A program made the translations under genes and the position numbers. Positions 1 through 6,983 of a DNA stretch of 32,402 bases are shown one piece after another. The stretch's first letter is position 1, and every line of letters starts with the position of its first letter. Source of the stretch: DATHYU01 sp033722675 (GTDB taxonomy: Bacteria > Actinomycetota > Acidimicrobiia > Spongiisociales > UBA11373); NCBI GenBank assembly GCA_033722675.1, contig JAWVYO010000018.1, positions 1 through 32,402 on the forward strand, written 5' to 3'. The notes under the pieces were generated by a model that saw only the letters and a program-made list of their open reading frames with translations, did no database searches and was not told the origin of the DNA.

Positions 1-849
1 AACCGTGGCGAGTCGCCGTCTGGGCTGCTCGGGCTCCAGTACAAGCTGGCGTCGAAGCTCGTGTTCGACAAGGTGAAGGATGCGCTCGGCCTCGACCAGG
101 CACGGATCGCCGTCACCGCGGCGGCGCCGATCTCGGCCGAGGTCCTCGAGTTCTTCGCCGGGTTCGACCTCCCCGTCTACGAGGTGTACGGCCAGTCGGA
201 GGGCACCGGCCCCACGACCTTCAACCGGCCCGGGTTCGCGAAGTTCGGAACGGTCGGGCCCCCGTACCCCGGCACCGAGGTGAAGGTGGCCGACGACGGC
301 GAGATCCTGCTCAAGGGCGGCAACGTCTTCGCCGGCTACTACAAGAACGAGGAGTCCACGAACGAGACCCTGGCCGAGGGGTGGCTCTACTCCGGTGATC
401 TGGGGTCGTTCGATGCCAACGGGTTCCTCACGATCACGGGCCGCGAGAAGGACATCATCATCACCGCGGGCGGGAAGAACATCGCGCCGAAGAACCTCGA
501 GGCGGGTCTCAAGGACCATCCCCTCATCTCGGAGGCGGTGGTGATCGGTGATCGCCGCAAGTACCTCACGGTGCTCGTCACCCTCGACGCCGAGGGGCTC
601 GAGGCCTACGCCGCCGAGCACGACATCGAGGGCGACCCCCATGAGGCCGAGCAGGTGCGTGCCGAGGTGCAGTCGGCGCTCGACGCCGTGAACGCCAAGG
701 TGGCCCGGGTCGAGCAGATCAAGAAGTTCACGATCCTGCCCCGGGAGCTCACGATCGAGGACGGCGAACTGACCGGCACCCTCAAGGTGAAGCGCAACGT
801 GGTCGCCGACCACTTCCACGCCGAGATCGAGAAGATGTACGCCGACTGA
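1..849 (+). CDS. Long-chain acyl-CoA ligase, AMP-forming (C-terminal part)
   Basis: Activates a fatty acid with ATP and CoA through an acyl-adenylate, in the cytoplasm or at the membrane face. The reading frame is open from base 1, so the 5' end lies outside the window; 282 codons remain. Visible ANL-family motifs are YEVYGQSEG (the A5 YGxTE-type motif), GWLYSGDLG (A7, nucleotide-ribose Asp) and the hinge TGREKDIIITAGGKNIAP. The end, GELTGTLKVKRNVV, carries the Lys region of the C-terminal subdomain and resembles FadD15-type ligases. An ATG/GTG could be proposed at position 61, but adenylation-domain sequence continues upstream of it, so it is not the start. The substrate cannot be told from this part. 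Confidence 0.93.
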   Translation, partial: NRGESPSGLLGLQYKLASKLVFDKVKDALGLDQARIAVTAAAPISAEVLEFFAGFDLPVYEVYGQSEGTGPTTFNRPGFAKFGTVGPPYPGTEVKVADDGEILLKGGNVFAGYYKNEESTNETLAEGWLYSGDLGSFDANGFLTITGREKDIIITAGGKNIAPKNLEAGLKDHPLISEAVVIGDRRKYLTVLVTLDAEGLEAYAAEHDIEGDPHEAEQVRAEVQSALDAVNAKVARVEQIKKFTILPRELTIEDGELTGTLKVKRNVVADHFHAEIEKMYAD

Positions 850-872
850 GGCCCGCCGGTTCCTCGCCCCTC

Positions 873-939
873 ATGCCGGGGGAGGGGGCACGCCCGGCGT
901 CGACGGGTGCGTGACCGCTCGCACGGCCGTCGATCGACG
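873..939. terminator. Possible bidirectional terminator region
   Basis: The 98 bp between two convergent genes hold several small inverted repeats: GCCGGG/CCCGGC at 875-880 and 893-898, GTGCG/CGCAC at 907-911 and 920-924, and the palindrome CGTCGATCGACG near 928-939. None has a T-run, so termination is only inferred. Confidence 0.35.
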
Positions 940-947
940 ACCGGGCT

Positions 948-1397
948 TCAGACGCCCCAGTTGGCGACCATCGAGAACACCACGACGAGCAGCAGCACCA
1001 GTTCGACCTGGGCGACCCGTCCGATCCGTTGCAACCGGGCGCCCGCCTCGGCGTGGCGGTCGGCGTCGATGTCCTCGATGACCTTCTCGGTCTGCGGCGT
1101 GTAGAAGGCGCCGCCGAGAGCACCGCCGATGAGCACGCCGGCGAACCCGATGATGATGAAGGTGTTCTCCCACTCCCAGAAGTCCTCGGTGACCACCATG
1201 AGAACGCCGGCGACGAGGATGACGAGGGCGGCGAAGGAGAAGATCCGGCCGGCCACCACCATGTCCGATGCGAAGGCACGGATCCGCTGGGGATCGCGGC
1301 TCTGTCCGGCCCGCATCGCGAAGAAGCCGGCGAGCACCGACCCGCCGATCCAGACCATGGCGGCGACGATGTGGATGAACAGCAGCCAGTCGTACAT
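948..1397 (-). CDS. DUF2269-like four-helix membrane protein
   Basis: A 149-residue integral membrane protein of the DUF2269 type; the family has no established function. Four hydrophobic segments are visible: about residues 3-27 (LLFIHIVAAMVWIGGSVLAG), 45-68, 75-97 and 122-145. The first helix carries the H-x3-A-x2-V-W-x-G-G pattern typical of DUF2269 and CopD-like proteins. I place the start at the ATG at 1397, preceded by GGGAAGGGGA about 9 nt upstream; an ATG-like start at 1463 would add a polar tail with no support. It is divergent from the XRE gene, and half-sites resembling the operator of that gene (CGTAGT, GACTA) lie over its own promoter region at 1430-1446. Confidence 0.8.
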   Translation of the reverse strand: MYDWLLFIHIVAAMVWIGGSVLAGFFAMRAGQSRDPQRIRAFASDMVVAGRIFSFAALVILVAGVLMVVTEDFWEWENTFIIIGFAGVLIGGALGGAFYTPQTEKVIEDIDADRHAEAGARLQRIGRVAQVELVLLLVVVFSMVANWGV

Positions 1398-1474
1398 GTG
1401 GTGGGTCCCCTTCCCGTGGTCCCCGGCATCGTAGTGAGTGGTGACTAGCCCGTTGGGAACCACACAGACTGGCG

Positions 1475-1504
1475 TTGACGACTACGCGGAGTAGTCATTA
1501 CGCT
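1475..1504 (+). promoter_or_regulatory. Promoter with embedded palindromic operator
   Basis: TTGACG (1475-1480) and TACGCT (1499-1504) form a sigma-A-like promoter with an 18-nt spacer. The spacer holds a perfect 6-5-6 inverted repeat, GACTAC-GCGGA-GTAGTC (1480-1496). A factor bound there would block RNA polymerase, so repression or autoregulation is likely. The same core occurs at 17586-17602. Confidence 0.7.
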
Positions 1505-1532
1505 GGGCGACGGCTGAACCAACGGGAGCCCC

Positions 1533-2939
1533 ATGACGCCCGCCGAACTCGGGACGACGATCCGACGCCATCGCGAGCGCGCCGGCCTGACCCAGGACGG
1601 ACTGGGTCAGCTGATCGCGGTCGACGCGGACACCATCGACCAGTGGGAGTGGGGCGAGGAGAGCCCGGAGGACGACCAGGCCGAGCGGATCGCCGAGGTC
1701 CTCGGCATCCCGGTCGACGACGTGCTCCCGCCGGAGGTCGTCGTCGAGGTCGCCCCGCCGCCCGAGATGAAGATCGAGTTCGTCACCGCCGCCGACGAAC
1801 CCGATCCGGCGGCCCCGCCGCCGCTGCCGACGCCGGTGAAGCCCTCCGGAACCGCCGAGGGCGAACCGTCGCTGGTGGACCGGGTACGGGCGAAGGTGCT
1901 GGAGGACCCGCGCCGGTCGGCCCTGATCGGCGTCGCCGCCGTCGCCGTGCTCGTGGTGCTGTTCTTCGTGCTGACATCGGGGGGCCAGGACACGGCGGCT
2001 CCGCCGGCGACCACACCCACGACGGTGGCAGGCGCGGACGGCGGCTTCGACGTCCTCGTCGAACAACGCGACGCCCTCGCCGAACAGGTCGGCGAACTGG
2101 AGGAGGATCTCGCGGCGGCCGAAGAGCGTGCCGCGGCGGCCGAGGAGGAGGCGCGCCGGCTCGCCGATCTCGAGCCCCCGGAGGAACTCGTCGAGGAGAA
2201 CCAGCGTCTCGAACAGGAGAACGAGCTCCTGCGGAAGGCGGTCGTGGTGTCGTCGGCCGCGGAGTCCGTCGAGGGGGTCGCCCTCACGTTCGACGGATCC
2301 GGCTCTCCCGAGGCCATCGGCGCGGCGCTCGACACGTTCGCGGCGAAGGGCGTGACGGCGACCTTCTTCCCGACCGGACAGGCCATCGCCGCCAACCCCG
2401 AGCTGTGGCGGCGCGTGGTCGAGGAGGGCCACGAGCTGGGGAACAACACCTTCTCGAACGTCGCGGTGACCGATCTCGACGAGCCTGCGCTGCGGGAGGA
2501 GCTCACGGGATGGATCGAGGCCGCCTCGGACGCCCTCGGCGACGAGTATCGCCCGTTCTGGTTCCGTCCCCCCTTCATGGACGGGTTCACCGATCGGGTC
2601 GGGCCCGAGTCGGTGCGCGACGTGCTCGCCGACCTCGGCATGGTGACGGCGCTGTGGAACGTCGAGACGTACTTCGCGCTCTTCGCCCCGAACGGCCCAC
2701 AGGCGGCCGGACCCAGTCCGGGTGCAGCCGACGTGGCGACCTACGTGGCGGGGACCGCCGGACCCGGCAGCATCGTGCTGCTGTCCACCGGCTCCCTCGA
2801 CGTCGCTGCCCTTCCCGGGATCATCGACGGCATCCGTGAGCGAGGACTCGAACCGACGTCGCTCACCGGGCTCTTCGCCCTGCAAGAGGAGATGCTCGAG
2901 GGCGAGGTCGGCGGAGCAGGCGACACGACCGACGCCTGA
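1533..2939 (+). CDS. Membrane-anchored XRE protein with degenerate NodB domain
   Basis: A 468-residue protein with an unusual domain order. Residues 1-65 are an XRE/Cro-type helix-turn-helix (RERAGLTQDGLGQLI...DTIDQWE). Residues 68-112 are a Pro/acidic linker. Residues 129-148 are one transmembrane helix preceded by RR. Residues 172-236 are a strong coiled coil, and 249-447 a NodB-type polysaccharide deacetylase fold. In the NodB part LTFDGSG replaces TFDDG, GNNTFSN (303-309) replaces GNHTxSH so both metal His are Asn, and IVLLST replaces the LLHD motif; RPPF (345-348) is kept. It is therefore probably not an active deacetylase. The HTH would be cytoplasmic and the NodB part outside, as in RodZ topology. 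A ligand-sensing regulator of envelope genes is inference. The ATG at 1533 follows GGGAG. Confidence 0.8.
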   Translation: MTPAELGTTIRRHRERAGLTQDGLGQLIAVDADTIDQWEWGEESPEDDQAERIAEVLGIPVDDVLPPEVVVEVAPPPEMKIEFVTAADEPDPAAPPPLPTPVKPSGTAEGEPSLVDRVRAKVLEDPRRSALIGVAAVAVLVVLFFVLTSGGQDTAAPPATTPTTVAGADGGFDVLVEQRDALAEQVGELEEDLAAAEERAAAAEEEARRLADLEPPEELVEENQRLEQENELLRKAVVVSSAAESVEGVALTFDGSGSPEAIGAALDTFAAKGVTATFFPTGQAIAANPELWRRVVEEGHELGNNTFSNVAVTDLDEPALREELTGWIEAASDALGDEYRPFWFRPPFMDGFTDRVGPESVRDVLADLGMVTALWNVETYFALFAPNGPQAAGPSPGAADVATYVAGTAGPGSIVLLSTGSLDVAALPGIIDGIRERGLEPTSLTGLFALQEEMLEGEVGGAGDTTDA

Positions 2940-2946
2940 GCGCTGC

Positions 2947-2952
2947 TAGACA
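2947..2952 (+). promoter_or_regulatory. Candidate leaderless -10 box
   Basis: TAGACA ends 7 nt before the GTG at 2960. The spacing fits a leaderless transcript, but the hexamer lacks the final T, so this is one of the weaker examples. Confidence 0.4.
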
Positions 2953-2959
2953 CCTGCGG

Positions 2960-3523
2960 GTGCGCATCGCCGACATCCTTCCCGACCCCGATCGGTGGTC
3001 CCGGCACGTCATCACGGTCGACGCCGCGCCGGGCCGGACCGTGGAGGCCGCCTGCGCCGTCACGCCGGGGGAGATCCGGCTCTTCCGGCCGCTCATGGTG
3101 GCGCGAGCCCTTCCGGCACTCGTTGCCGGACGACGCGTATCCATGGACAGCGACGAGCCCGTGCTCGACCTCGCTGCGAGGGTCGGCTTCCGGCGCCTCG
3201 TCGACGAGCGCACCGAGGTCGTGATCGCCCACGCCGGCCGCTACTGGCGTCCCGGCGGGGGCCTCCATCGGGGGTTCGCGTCCCTGGACGAGTTCCTGGC
3301 GTTCGACGAACCGGGCTGGGTGAAGCTCGCCGCCGGGTTCCACGCGTTCGCGGGAAACGGCGGCGGCTCGCAGCTGGTGACGGAGACCAGGGTGCGGGCG
3401 ACGAACGCAGCGGCCCGAACCGCTTTCGGCGCCTACTGGCTGATGATCAATCGACCCGCGGGATGGATCCGCAACGGCTGGCTCCGGGCGGCGCGTCGAC
3501 GTGCCGAGTCGGGCCCGGCCTGA
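2960..3523 (+). CDS. SRPBCC/START-like domain protein, function unknown
   Basis: A 187-residue soluble protein without signal peptide or membrane helix. The C-terminal pattern TETRVRATNAAART followed by YWLMINRPAGWIRNGWLRAARRRAE matches the last strand and long helix of SRPBCC-fold proteins (in family terms, xTRVxATDxxARxxFxxYW...IRxxxLRAxRRRAE). Such proteins bind hydrophobic ligands in a helix-grip pocket; no ligand can be named. The GTG at 2960 was chosen because a -10-like box sits 7 nt upstream and the preceding stop is only 20 bp away. It starts 20 bp after the XRE gene in the same direction and may be partly read from it. Confidence 0.65.
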   Translation: MRIADILPDPDRWSRHVITVDAAPGRTVEAACAVTPGEIRLFRPLMVARALPALVAGRRVSMDSDEPVLDLAARVGFRRLVDERTEVVIAHAGRYWRPGGGLHRGFASLDEFLAFDEPGWVKLAAGFHAFAGNGGGSQLVTETRVRATNAAARTAFGAYWLMINRPAGWIRNGWLRAARRRAESGPA

Positions 3524-3540
3524 TGGGTTCCTGACGATCC

Positions 3541-3546
3541 TACGCT
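3541..3546 (+). promoter_or_regulatory. Leaderless -10 box TACGCT
   Basis: TACGCT ends exactly 7 nt before the ATG at 3554, and no ribosome-binding site is present. This fits transcription starting at the A of the start codon. Confidence 0.65.
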
Positions 3547-3553
3547 TCGGGCC

Positions 3554-4447
3554 ATGACCCACTGGACGCACCGCGTGATCCGGCTCGTCATGCGGGGGCG
3601 CAACGCCGTCGGTGGCGAGGCCTCACCGGCGTCGCAGCGGCGTTCGCTCGAGCAGACCGCTCGCCTCGTTCCGGTGGTGCGTGGCACGCTGGTCGATCCG
3701 ATCGACGCCGGCGGGGTGCCCGCGGAGTGGGTGGCGGCCCCTGGCGCCGGGCGGGATCGCACGATCCTCTACCTCCACGGTGGCGGCTACACGGTGGGGA
3801 GCCCGCGTACGCACCGACCGCTCGTATCGCGCCTCGGCCAGGCGTCGGGGGCGAGGGTCCTGTCGGTCGACTATCGGCTCGCCCCGGAGCATCCGTTTCC
3901 CGCCGCGGTCGACGACGCCGCGGCTGCGTACCGGTGGGTCCTCGATCACCACGCATCGCCCGGGCGACTCGTGGTCGCCGGCGACAGCGCGGGCGGCGGC
4001 CTGGCGATCGCCACCCTCCTGCGCGCCCGGGACGACGGTCTTCCGATGCCCGCCGGGCTGGTCCTCCTGTCGCCGTGGACCGATCTGACGGCGTCGGGCG
4101 AGTCACTGGAGGCCAAGCGCGACGAGGACGTCTGGCTCGACCCCGACGGCGTCGCCGACGCCGCTGGCGTCTATCTGGACGGCGCCGACGCGGCTGATCC
4201 GCTGGCGTCACCGCTCTTCGCCGACCACACGGGTTTCCCCGACACACTCATCGTCGTGGGGACGGCCGAGGTCCTGCTGGACGATTCCCGCCGGCTCGCC
4301 GAGCGGATGCGGGCCGTCGGTGTGCGGGTGCTGCTCGACGAGTGGACCGACATGCTGCACGTCTTCCCCGCCTTCGCCCCCTACGTGCCGGAGTCGCGCC
4401 GGGCGATCCGCCAGGTCGGCGAGTTCGTCCGCCGCCGGACGTCCTGA
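3554..4447 (+). CDS. Alpha/beta hydrolase, hormone-sensitive lipase family
   Basis: A 297-residue esterase/lipase of the HSL (family IV) type, hydrolysing short- to medium-chain esters; the substrate is unknown. The oxyanion-hole motif HGGG is at residues 75-78, the nucleophile Ser145 sits in GDSAGGG, and the catalytic acid position in GTAEVLLDD is Glu239 rather than the usual Asp. The catalytic His is H269 in MLHVFPAF. DYRLAPEHPFPAAVDD (106-121) is a family signature. No signal peptide is seen, so it is cytoplasmic. The start is fixed by a TACGCT box 7 nt upstream. It ends convergently with a small gene across a strong hairpin. Confidence 0.92.
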   Translation: MTHWTHRVIRLVMRGRNAVGGEASPASQRRSLEQTARLVPVVRGTLVDPIDAGGVPAEWVAAPGAGRDRTILYLHGGGYTVGSPRTHRPLVSRLGQASGARVLSVDYRLAPEHPFPAAVDDAAAAYRWVLDHHASPGRLVVAGDSAGGGLAIATLLRARDDGLPMPAGLVLLSPWTDLTASGESLEAKRDEDVWLDPDGVADAAGVYLDGADAADPLASPLFADHTGFPDTLIVVGTAEVLLDDSRRLAERMRAVGVRVLLDEWTDMLHVFPAFAPYVPESRRAIRQVGEFVRRRTS

Positions 4448-4455
4448 GACGCGAG

Positions 4456-4482
4456 TCGGCCGGAGCGCGGGGCTCCGGCCGA
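4456..4482. terminator. Hairpin terminator between convergent genes
   Basis: An 11-bp perfect stem (4456-4466 with 4472-4482, core CGGCCGGAGC/GCTCCGGCCG) and a 5-nt loop, GCGGG, lie between the stops of the esterase and the convergent small gene. There is no T-run; it could serve both strands. Confidence 0.7.
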
Positions 4483-4498
4483 GGTGGATCGGGGTCGG

Positions 4499-4765
4499 CT
4501 ACTTGTCGCCGCCGCCGAACATCCCACCGAGGTTCCCGAGGGCGCCCTTCGCCATGTCCATGACGTCGAGGCCCTGCTGGGTGTCACCCGTCTCACCGCC
4601 GGCCTCTGCGGCTCCACCCAGGAACTTCTGGACGTTCTCACCGATGGGGCCAGGCAGCTTGTCGCCGAGGAAGCCGGCGACGGCGTTGATGACCTGCTCT
4701 GCCTTGTCCTCGTCGAGGAAGTCGAAACGGTCGGTCAGCTGCTTGATGAGATCGTCGGCGTCCAT
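4499..4765 (-). CDS. Small acidic protein, function unknown
   Basis: An 88-residue soluble protein. The first 40 residues look helical and amphipathic (MDADDLIKQLTDRFDFLDED...). The tail is Gly-rich (GALGNLGGMFGGGDK). The layout recalls DUF2267-like small proteins, but I do not recognise it with certainty. Support for the gene is a good Shine-Dalgarno (GAAGGAG, about 6 nt before the ATG at 4765) and a -10-like TAGCAT at 4796-4801 on the same strand. No neighbour suggests a function. Confidence 0.7.
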   Translation of the reverse strand: MDADDLIKQLTDRFDFLDEDKAEQVINAVAGFLGDKLPGPIGENVQKFLGGAAEAGGETGDTQQGLDVMDMAKGALGNLGGMFGGGDK

Positions 4766-4795
4766 GGATGCTCCTTCACGCGGGTAGGAGCGCCG

Positions 4796-4801
4796 ATGCT
4801 A
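4796..4801 (-). promoter_or_regulatory. -10 box TAGCAT for small gene
   Basis: TAGCAT on the minus strand would start a transcript near 4789, leaving a leader of about 24 nt that holds the GAAGGAG ribosome-binding site of the 88-residue gene. Confidence 0.5.
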
Positions 4802-4830
4802 CCGGCCGGCCATTTCCGATCCAGCGGCCG

Positions 4831-5040
4831 TCAGCGGGCCTCGCGGGCGGGGGCGACGATCTCCTGCTCCTCGTCGTCGAAGAGCGAGGCGCGGGGGTAG
4901 GAGAGGCTCACGATCAGGTGCGACGGGGGATAGGGACCGTCGCTGCCGAGCAGCTCGGCGATGCCGATGCCGCGGGCGAGGTCGTGGTTGCAGTGCGACT
5001 CGCAGGTGCGGTAGGGGTCCGTCGGCTCGTGGGCGTCCAT
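4831..5040 (-). CDS. Small hypothetical protein
   Basis: A 69-residue open frame with start ATG at 5040 preceded by GGTGGGAG. It contains C-x3-C (TCESHC) followed by H, then a hydrophobic strand (LIVSLSYPRASLF) and an acidic patch (DDEEQE). I recognise no family. The codon pattern (G/C at third positions) is like that of its neighbours, which supports it as a real gene. It lies between two genes on the same strand and could be co-transcribed with the zincin gene 45 bp upstream. Confidence 0.55.
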   Translation of the reverse strand: MDAHEPTDPYRTCESHCNHDLARGIGIAELLGSDGPYPPSHLIVSLSYPRASLFDDEEQEIVAPAREAR

Positions 5041-5085
5041 GCTCCCACCATCGGCACCGTGGCCGCCGCGCTTGAGCGCAGGTGA

Positions 5086-5436
5086 CTAGTACCCGAGCTC
5101 GTGCAACCGCTCGTCGTCGATGCCCAGGTGGTGAGCGATCTCGTGGAGCACCGTGACGCGGATCTCGTGCTTGAGGTCGGCCTTCGACAGCCCGAGCTCC
5201 AGGTGCGGGCCCATGAAGATGACGATCCGGTCGGGGAGGAAGCCCGAGTAGTCGACACCGCGTTCCAGGAGCGAGACACCCTCGTAGATCCCGAGGATGC
5301 CCTCCCCCTCGGGGTCCTGCACCGGGGTTGGCCAGTCCTGGACGACGACGTGGAGGTTGTCCACGCGGCCCACCACCCACTCGGGGAGCTCGGCGAGGGC
5401 CTCGTCCACGATCCGCTCGAACTGCGCCCGTCGCAT
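5086..5436 (-). CDS. Minimal zincin metallopeptidase-like protein
   Basis: A 116-residue protein of the short metallopeptidase family formerly called DUF1025 (PF06262 type). The zinc motif HEIAHHLGIDDERLHELGY lies at the very C-terminus: HExxH, with the downstream Asp/Glu expected as third ligand. The middle carries the family pattern LGIYEGVSLLERGVDYSGFLPDRIVIF. Its substrates are unknown. The start ATG at 5436 was chosen because the protein aligns with the family from MRRAQFERIVDEAL and because TACGCT lies 6 nt upstream, giving a leaderless mRNA; the longer upstream frame has no support. No signal peptide is seen, so it is cytoplasmic. Confidence 0.88.
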   Translation of the reverse strand: MRRAQFERIVDEALAELPEWVVGRVDNLHVVVQDWPTPVQDPEGEGILGIYEGVSLLERGVDYSGFLPDRIVIFMGPHLELGLSKADLKHEIRVTVLHEIAHHLGIDDERLHELGY

Positions 5437-5442
5437 GCGGGG

Positions 5443-5448
5443 AGCGTA
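5443..5448 (-). promoter_or_regulatory. Leaderless -10 box TACGCT
   Basis: TACGCT on the minus strand ends 6 nt before the ATG at 5436 of the zincin gene; no Shine-Dalgarno is present. Confidence 0.6.
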
Positions 5449-5465
5449 GACCGCAGCAGCGGCGA

Positions 5466-5870
5466 TCAGTGGGGCGGGTTCTCCGGCACGGAGTCGGGCT
5501 CGGCGCCGTCGGTGAAGCGCAACCCAACCACCTGCTTCACGTTCCAGCACAGCGTGCGGCCGTCCTCGACGACGAGACGGACCGGCCCGCCGGAACCGAC
5601 CTCCTGGCCCAGGAGCAGCCAGCCGCCGCGACGGAGCTCGGTCACCGGGATGGAGGCGGAGTAGTGCCCGTCGCCGCTCAGCGCCGTCGCGTGGTCGGCC
5701 CGCGCGTCGACCTCCAGACGGTCGAGGAGTCCGGCGACGGGGACCGCCGGAACGTCGAAGCGATCCTCCTCGAGGCCGGGGAGCAGCCGCAGGTCGTCGA
5801 GCTCGTACCGTCGTTCGACGGCCAGCCCTTCGATCGACAGATGGTGGTCGTCGCGTCGGCGCAGGGTCAC
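5466..5870 (-). CDS. Short SUOX-fold protein lacking the molybdenum Cys
   Basis: A 134-residue protein resembling only the core of the sulfite-oxidase-type molybdopterin fold: LSIEGLAVERRYELDDLRLLPG at the start, then the part from VPVAGLLDRL through SGDGHYSASIP and GGPVRLVVEDG to WNVKQVVGLRF. The segment that carries the Mo-ligating Cys in true SUOX enzymes (T-x-x-C-x-x-N) is absent, as are most pterin contacts and the dimer domain. It is therefore unlikely to be a normal oxidoreductase. A full-length relative lies at 21633-23174. The start GTG at 5870 is set by TACCGT 6 nt upstream. No export signal is seen. Confidence 0.65.
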   Translation of the reverse strand: MTLRRRDDHHLSIEGLAVERRYELDDLRLLPGLEEDRFDVPAVPVAGLLDRLEVDARADHATALSGDGHYSASIPVTELRRGGWLLLGQEVGSGGPVRLVVEDGRTLCWNVKQVVGLRFTDGAEPDSVPENPPH

Positions 5871-5876
5871 GGGCGG

Positions 5877-5882
5877 ACGGTA
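5877..5882 (-). promoter_or_regulatory. Leaderless -10 box TACCGT
   Basis: TACCGT on the minus strand ends 6 nt before the GTG at 5870. It lies back to back with the tRNA promoter. Confidence 0.55.
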
Positions 5883-5903
5883 CCTGGACGGCCGGGCGCC
5901 AAC

Positions 5904-5909
5904 TACGAT
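5904..5909 (+). promoter_or_regulatory. -10 box TACGAT for tRNA-Val
   Basis: TACGAT ends 10 nt before the first base of the tRNA. No clear -35 is seen at the expected distance. Confidence 0.5.
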
Positions 5910-5919
5910 TGCCCCGCAC

Positions 5920-5994
5920 GGGCGCTTAGCTCAGCGGGAGAGCGCTGCCTTCACACGGCAGAGGTCACTGGTTCGATCCCAGTAGCGCCCACCA
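5920..5994 (+). tRNA. tRNA-Val (anticodon CAC)
   Basis: A complete cloverleaf. The acceptor is GGGCGCT (5920-5926) with AGCGCCC (5984-5990), and the D stem is GCTC/GAGC. The anticodon stem is CTGCC/GGCAG with loop TTCACAC, anticodon CAC at 5952-5954, and it reads GUG (Val). The T arm is ACTGG-TTCGATC-CCAGT. The discriminator is A, and CCA is encoded (5992-5994). GUG is a frequent codon in this GC-rich genome. Confidence 0.97.
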
Positions 5995-6000
5995 CGAGAT

Positions 6001-6026
6001 CCCCCGCGTCATGTGGGGGGTTTCTT
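6001..6026 (+). terminator. Rho-independent terminator of tRNA-Val
   Basis: The stem CCCCCGC (6001-6007) pairs with GTGGGGG (6013-6019, one G-T), with a 5-nt loop followed by GTTTCTT. It starts 7 nt after the tRNA 3' end and is the only terminator in the window with a clear T-run. Confidence 0.85.
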
Positions 6027-6121
6027 CGCTTCTCGGCTCGGCAGTCGAGGGCGCCGGAGAGCCGCGGCGGCTCCGCCACCTGCGCGCGTCGCCATGGCAA
6101 TGCGGGACCGGGGAACTCGGC

Positions 6122-6127
6122 TAGGTT
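6122..6127 (+). promoter_or_regulatory. Leaderless -10 box TAGGTT
   Basis: TAGGTT ends 8 nt before the ATG at 6136. It defines the start of the methyltransferase against the longer upstream frame, which would run through the tRNA terminator. Confidence 0.55.
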
Positions 6128-6135
6128 CTGGCGCC

Positions 6136-6924
6136 ATGCGTGATTCCCCGGAGACGTTGCCCGACCATGTCGCCGAGAACAGGCGACACTGGGACGCCAT
6201 TGCCGACGACTGGGTGGCCATGGGGGAGCAGGCGTGGGCCCGTGCCGAGCCGACCTGGGGAAACTGGCGCGTCCCCGAATCCGAACTCCGCATGCTCCCT
6301 GAGGACATGACGGGCCTCGACGCAATCGAACTCGGCTGCGGGACGGCCTACGTGTCGGCGTGGATGGCACGCCGCGGCGCAGACGTCACTGCCATCGACA
6401 ACTCGGAGCAGCAGCTCGCGACGGCTCGCCGACTCGCCGGCGAGCACGGTGTCGACCTCACATTGCTCCACGGCAACGCCGAGACGGTGCCACGTCCCGA
6501 TGGGTCCTTCGACTTCGCGATCAGCGAATACGGCGCGTCGATCTGGTGCCCGCCCGAGGCGTGGCTGCGTGAGGCGCACCGACTGCTCCGTCCGGACGGG
6601 CGTCTGGTCTTCCTGTGCAACCATCCGATGGCGTTGGCGTGTGCCCCGACCAACGGGGCGCCGGTCGGCACATCGCTGGAGCGCGACTACTTCGGACTGC
6701 ACACCATCGACTGGCGTGACGTTCCGGTCGATCCGGGCGGCGTCAACTTCTGTCTCCCGATCTCGGATTGGATGGCGCTCTTCGCCGAGATCGGGTTCGT
6801 CGTCGAGGGACTGCTCGAACCGCGGGCACCCGCCGACGCCGACGGTGGTGACTTCGTTCCGGCGACGTGGGCTCGCCGCTGGCCGAGCGAGCTGGTCTGG
6901 AAGGTTCGCAAGGCCTCGCGCTAG
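6136..6924 (+). CDS. Class I SAM-dependent methyltransferase
   Basis: A 262-residue cytoplasmic methyltransferase with the Methyltransf_11 layout. Motif I is AIELGCGTAYVSAWMARRG (about 62-80), the acidic residue closing strand 2 is in VTAIDNSEQQL, motif II is DFAISEYGASIW, and motif III is LLRPDGRLVFL. The N-terminus (ENRRHWDAIADDWVAMGEQAW) resembles the cap helices of ubiE/tehB-like enzymes. The substrate cannot be deduced. The ATG at 6136 was chosen for the -10 box 8 nt upstream and because homology starts there. It ends convergently with the lipoprotein gene; a weak CGCGGG/CCCGCG hairpin lies at 6925-6958. Confidence 0.88.
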   Translation: MRDSPETLPDHVAENRRHWDAIADDWVAMGEQAWARAEPTWGNWRVPESELRMLPEDMTGLDAIELGCGTAYVSAWMARRGADVTAIDNSEQQLATARRLAGEHGVDLTLLHGNAETVPRPDGSFDFAISEYGASIWCPPEAWLREAHRLLRPDGRLVFLCNHPMALACAPTNGAPVGTSLERDYFGLHTIDWRDVPVDPGGVNFCLPISDWMALFAEIGFVVEGLLEPRAPADADGGDFVPATWARRWPSELVWKVRKASR

Positions 6925-6983
6925 CGCGGGAAGCGATCCGGAGGGGGTTCTGCCCGCGTCGCCCAGCCTCGTGCGCCAGGAAC

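Noticed and set aside
1475..2839. A 454-codon plus-strand frame over the XRE gene
   Set aside because: Arg-rich shadow in another frame; the XRE frame has clear domains and a ribosome-binding site.
5443..5919. N-terminal extension of the zincin in a 277-codon frame
   Set aside because: The extension overlaps the SUOX-fold gene on the same strand and is Arg/Pro-rich; the leaderless box fixes ATG 5436.
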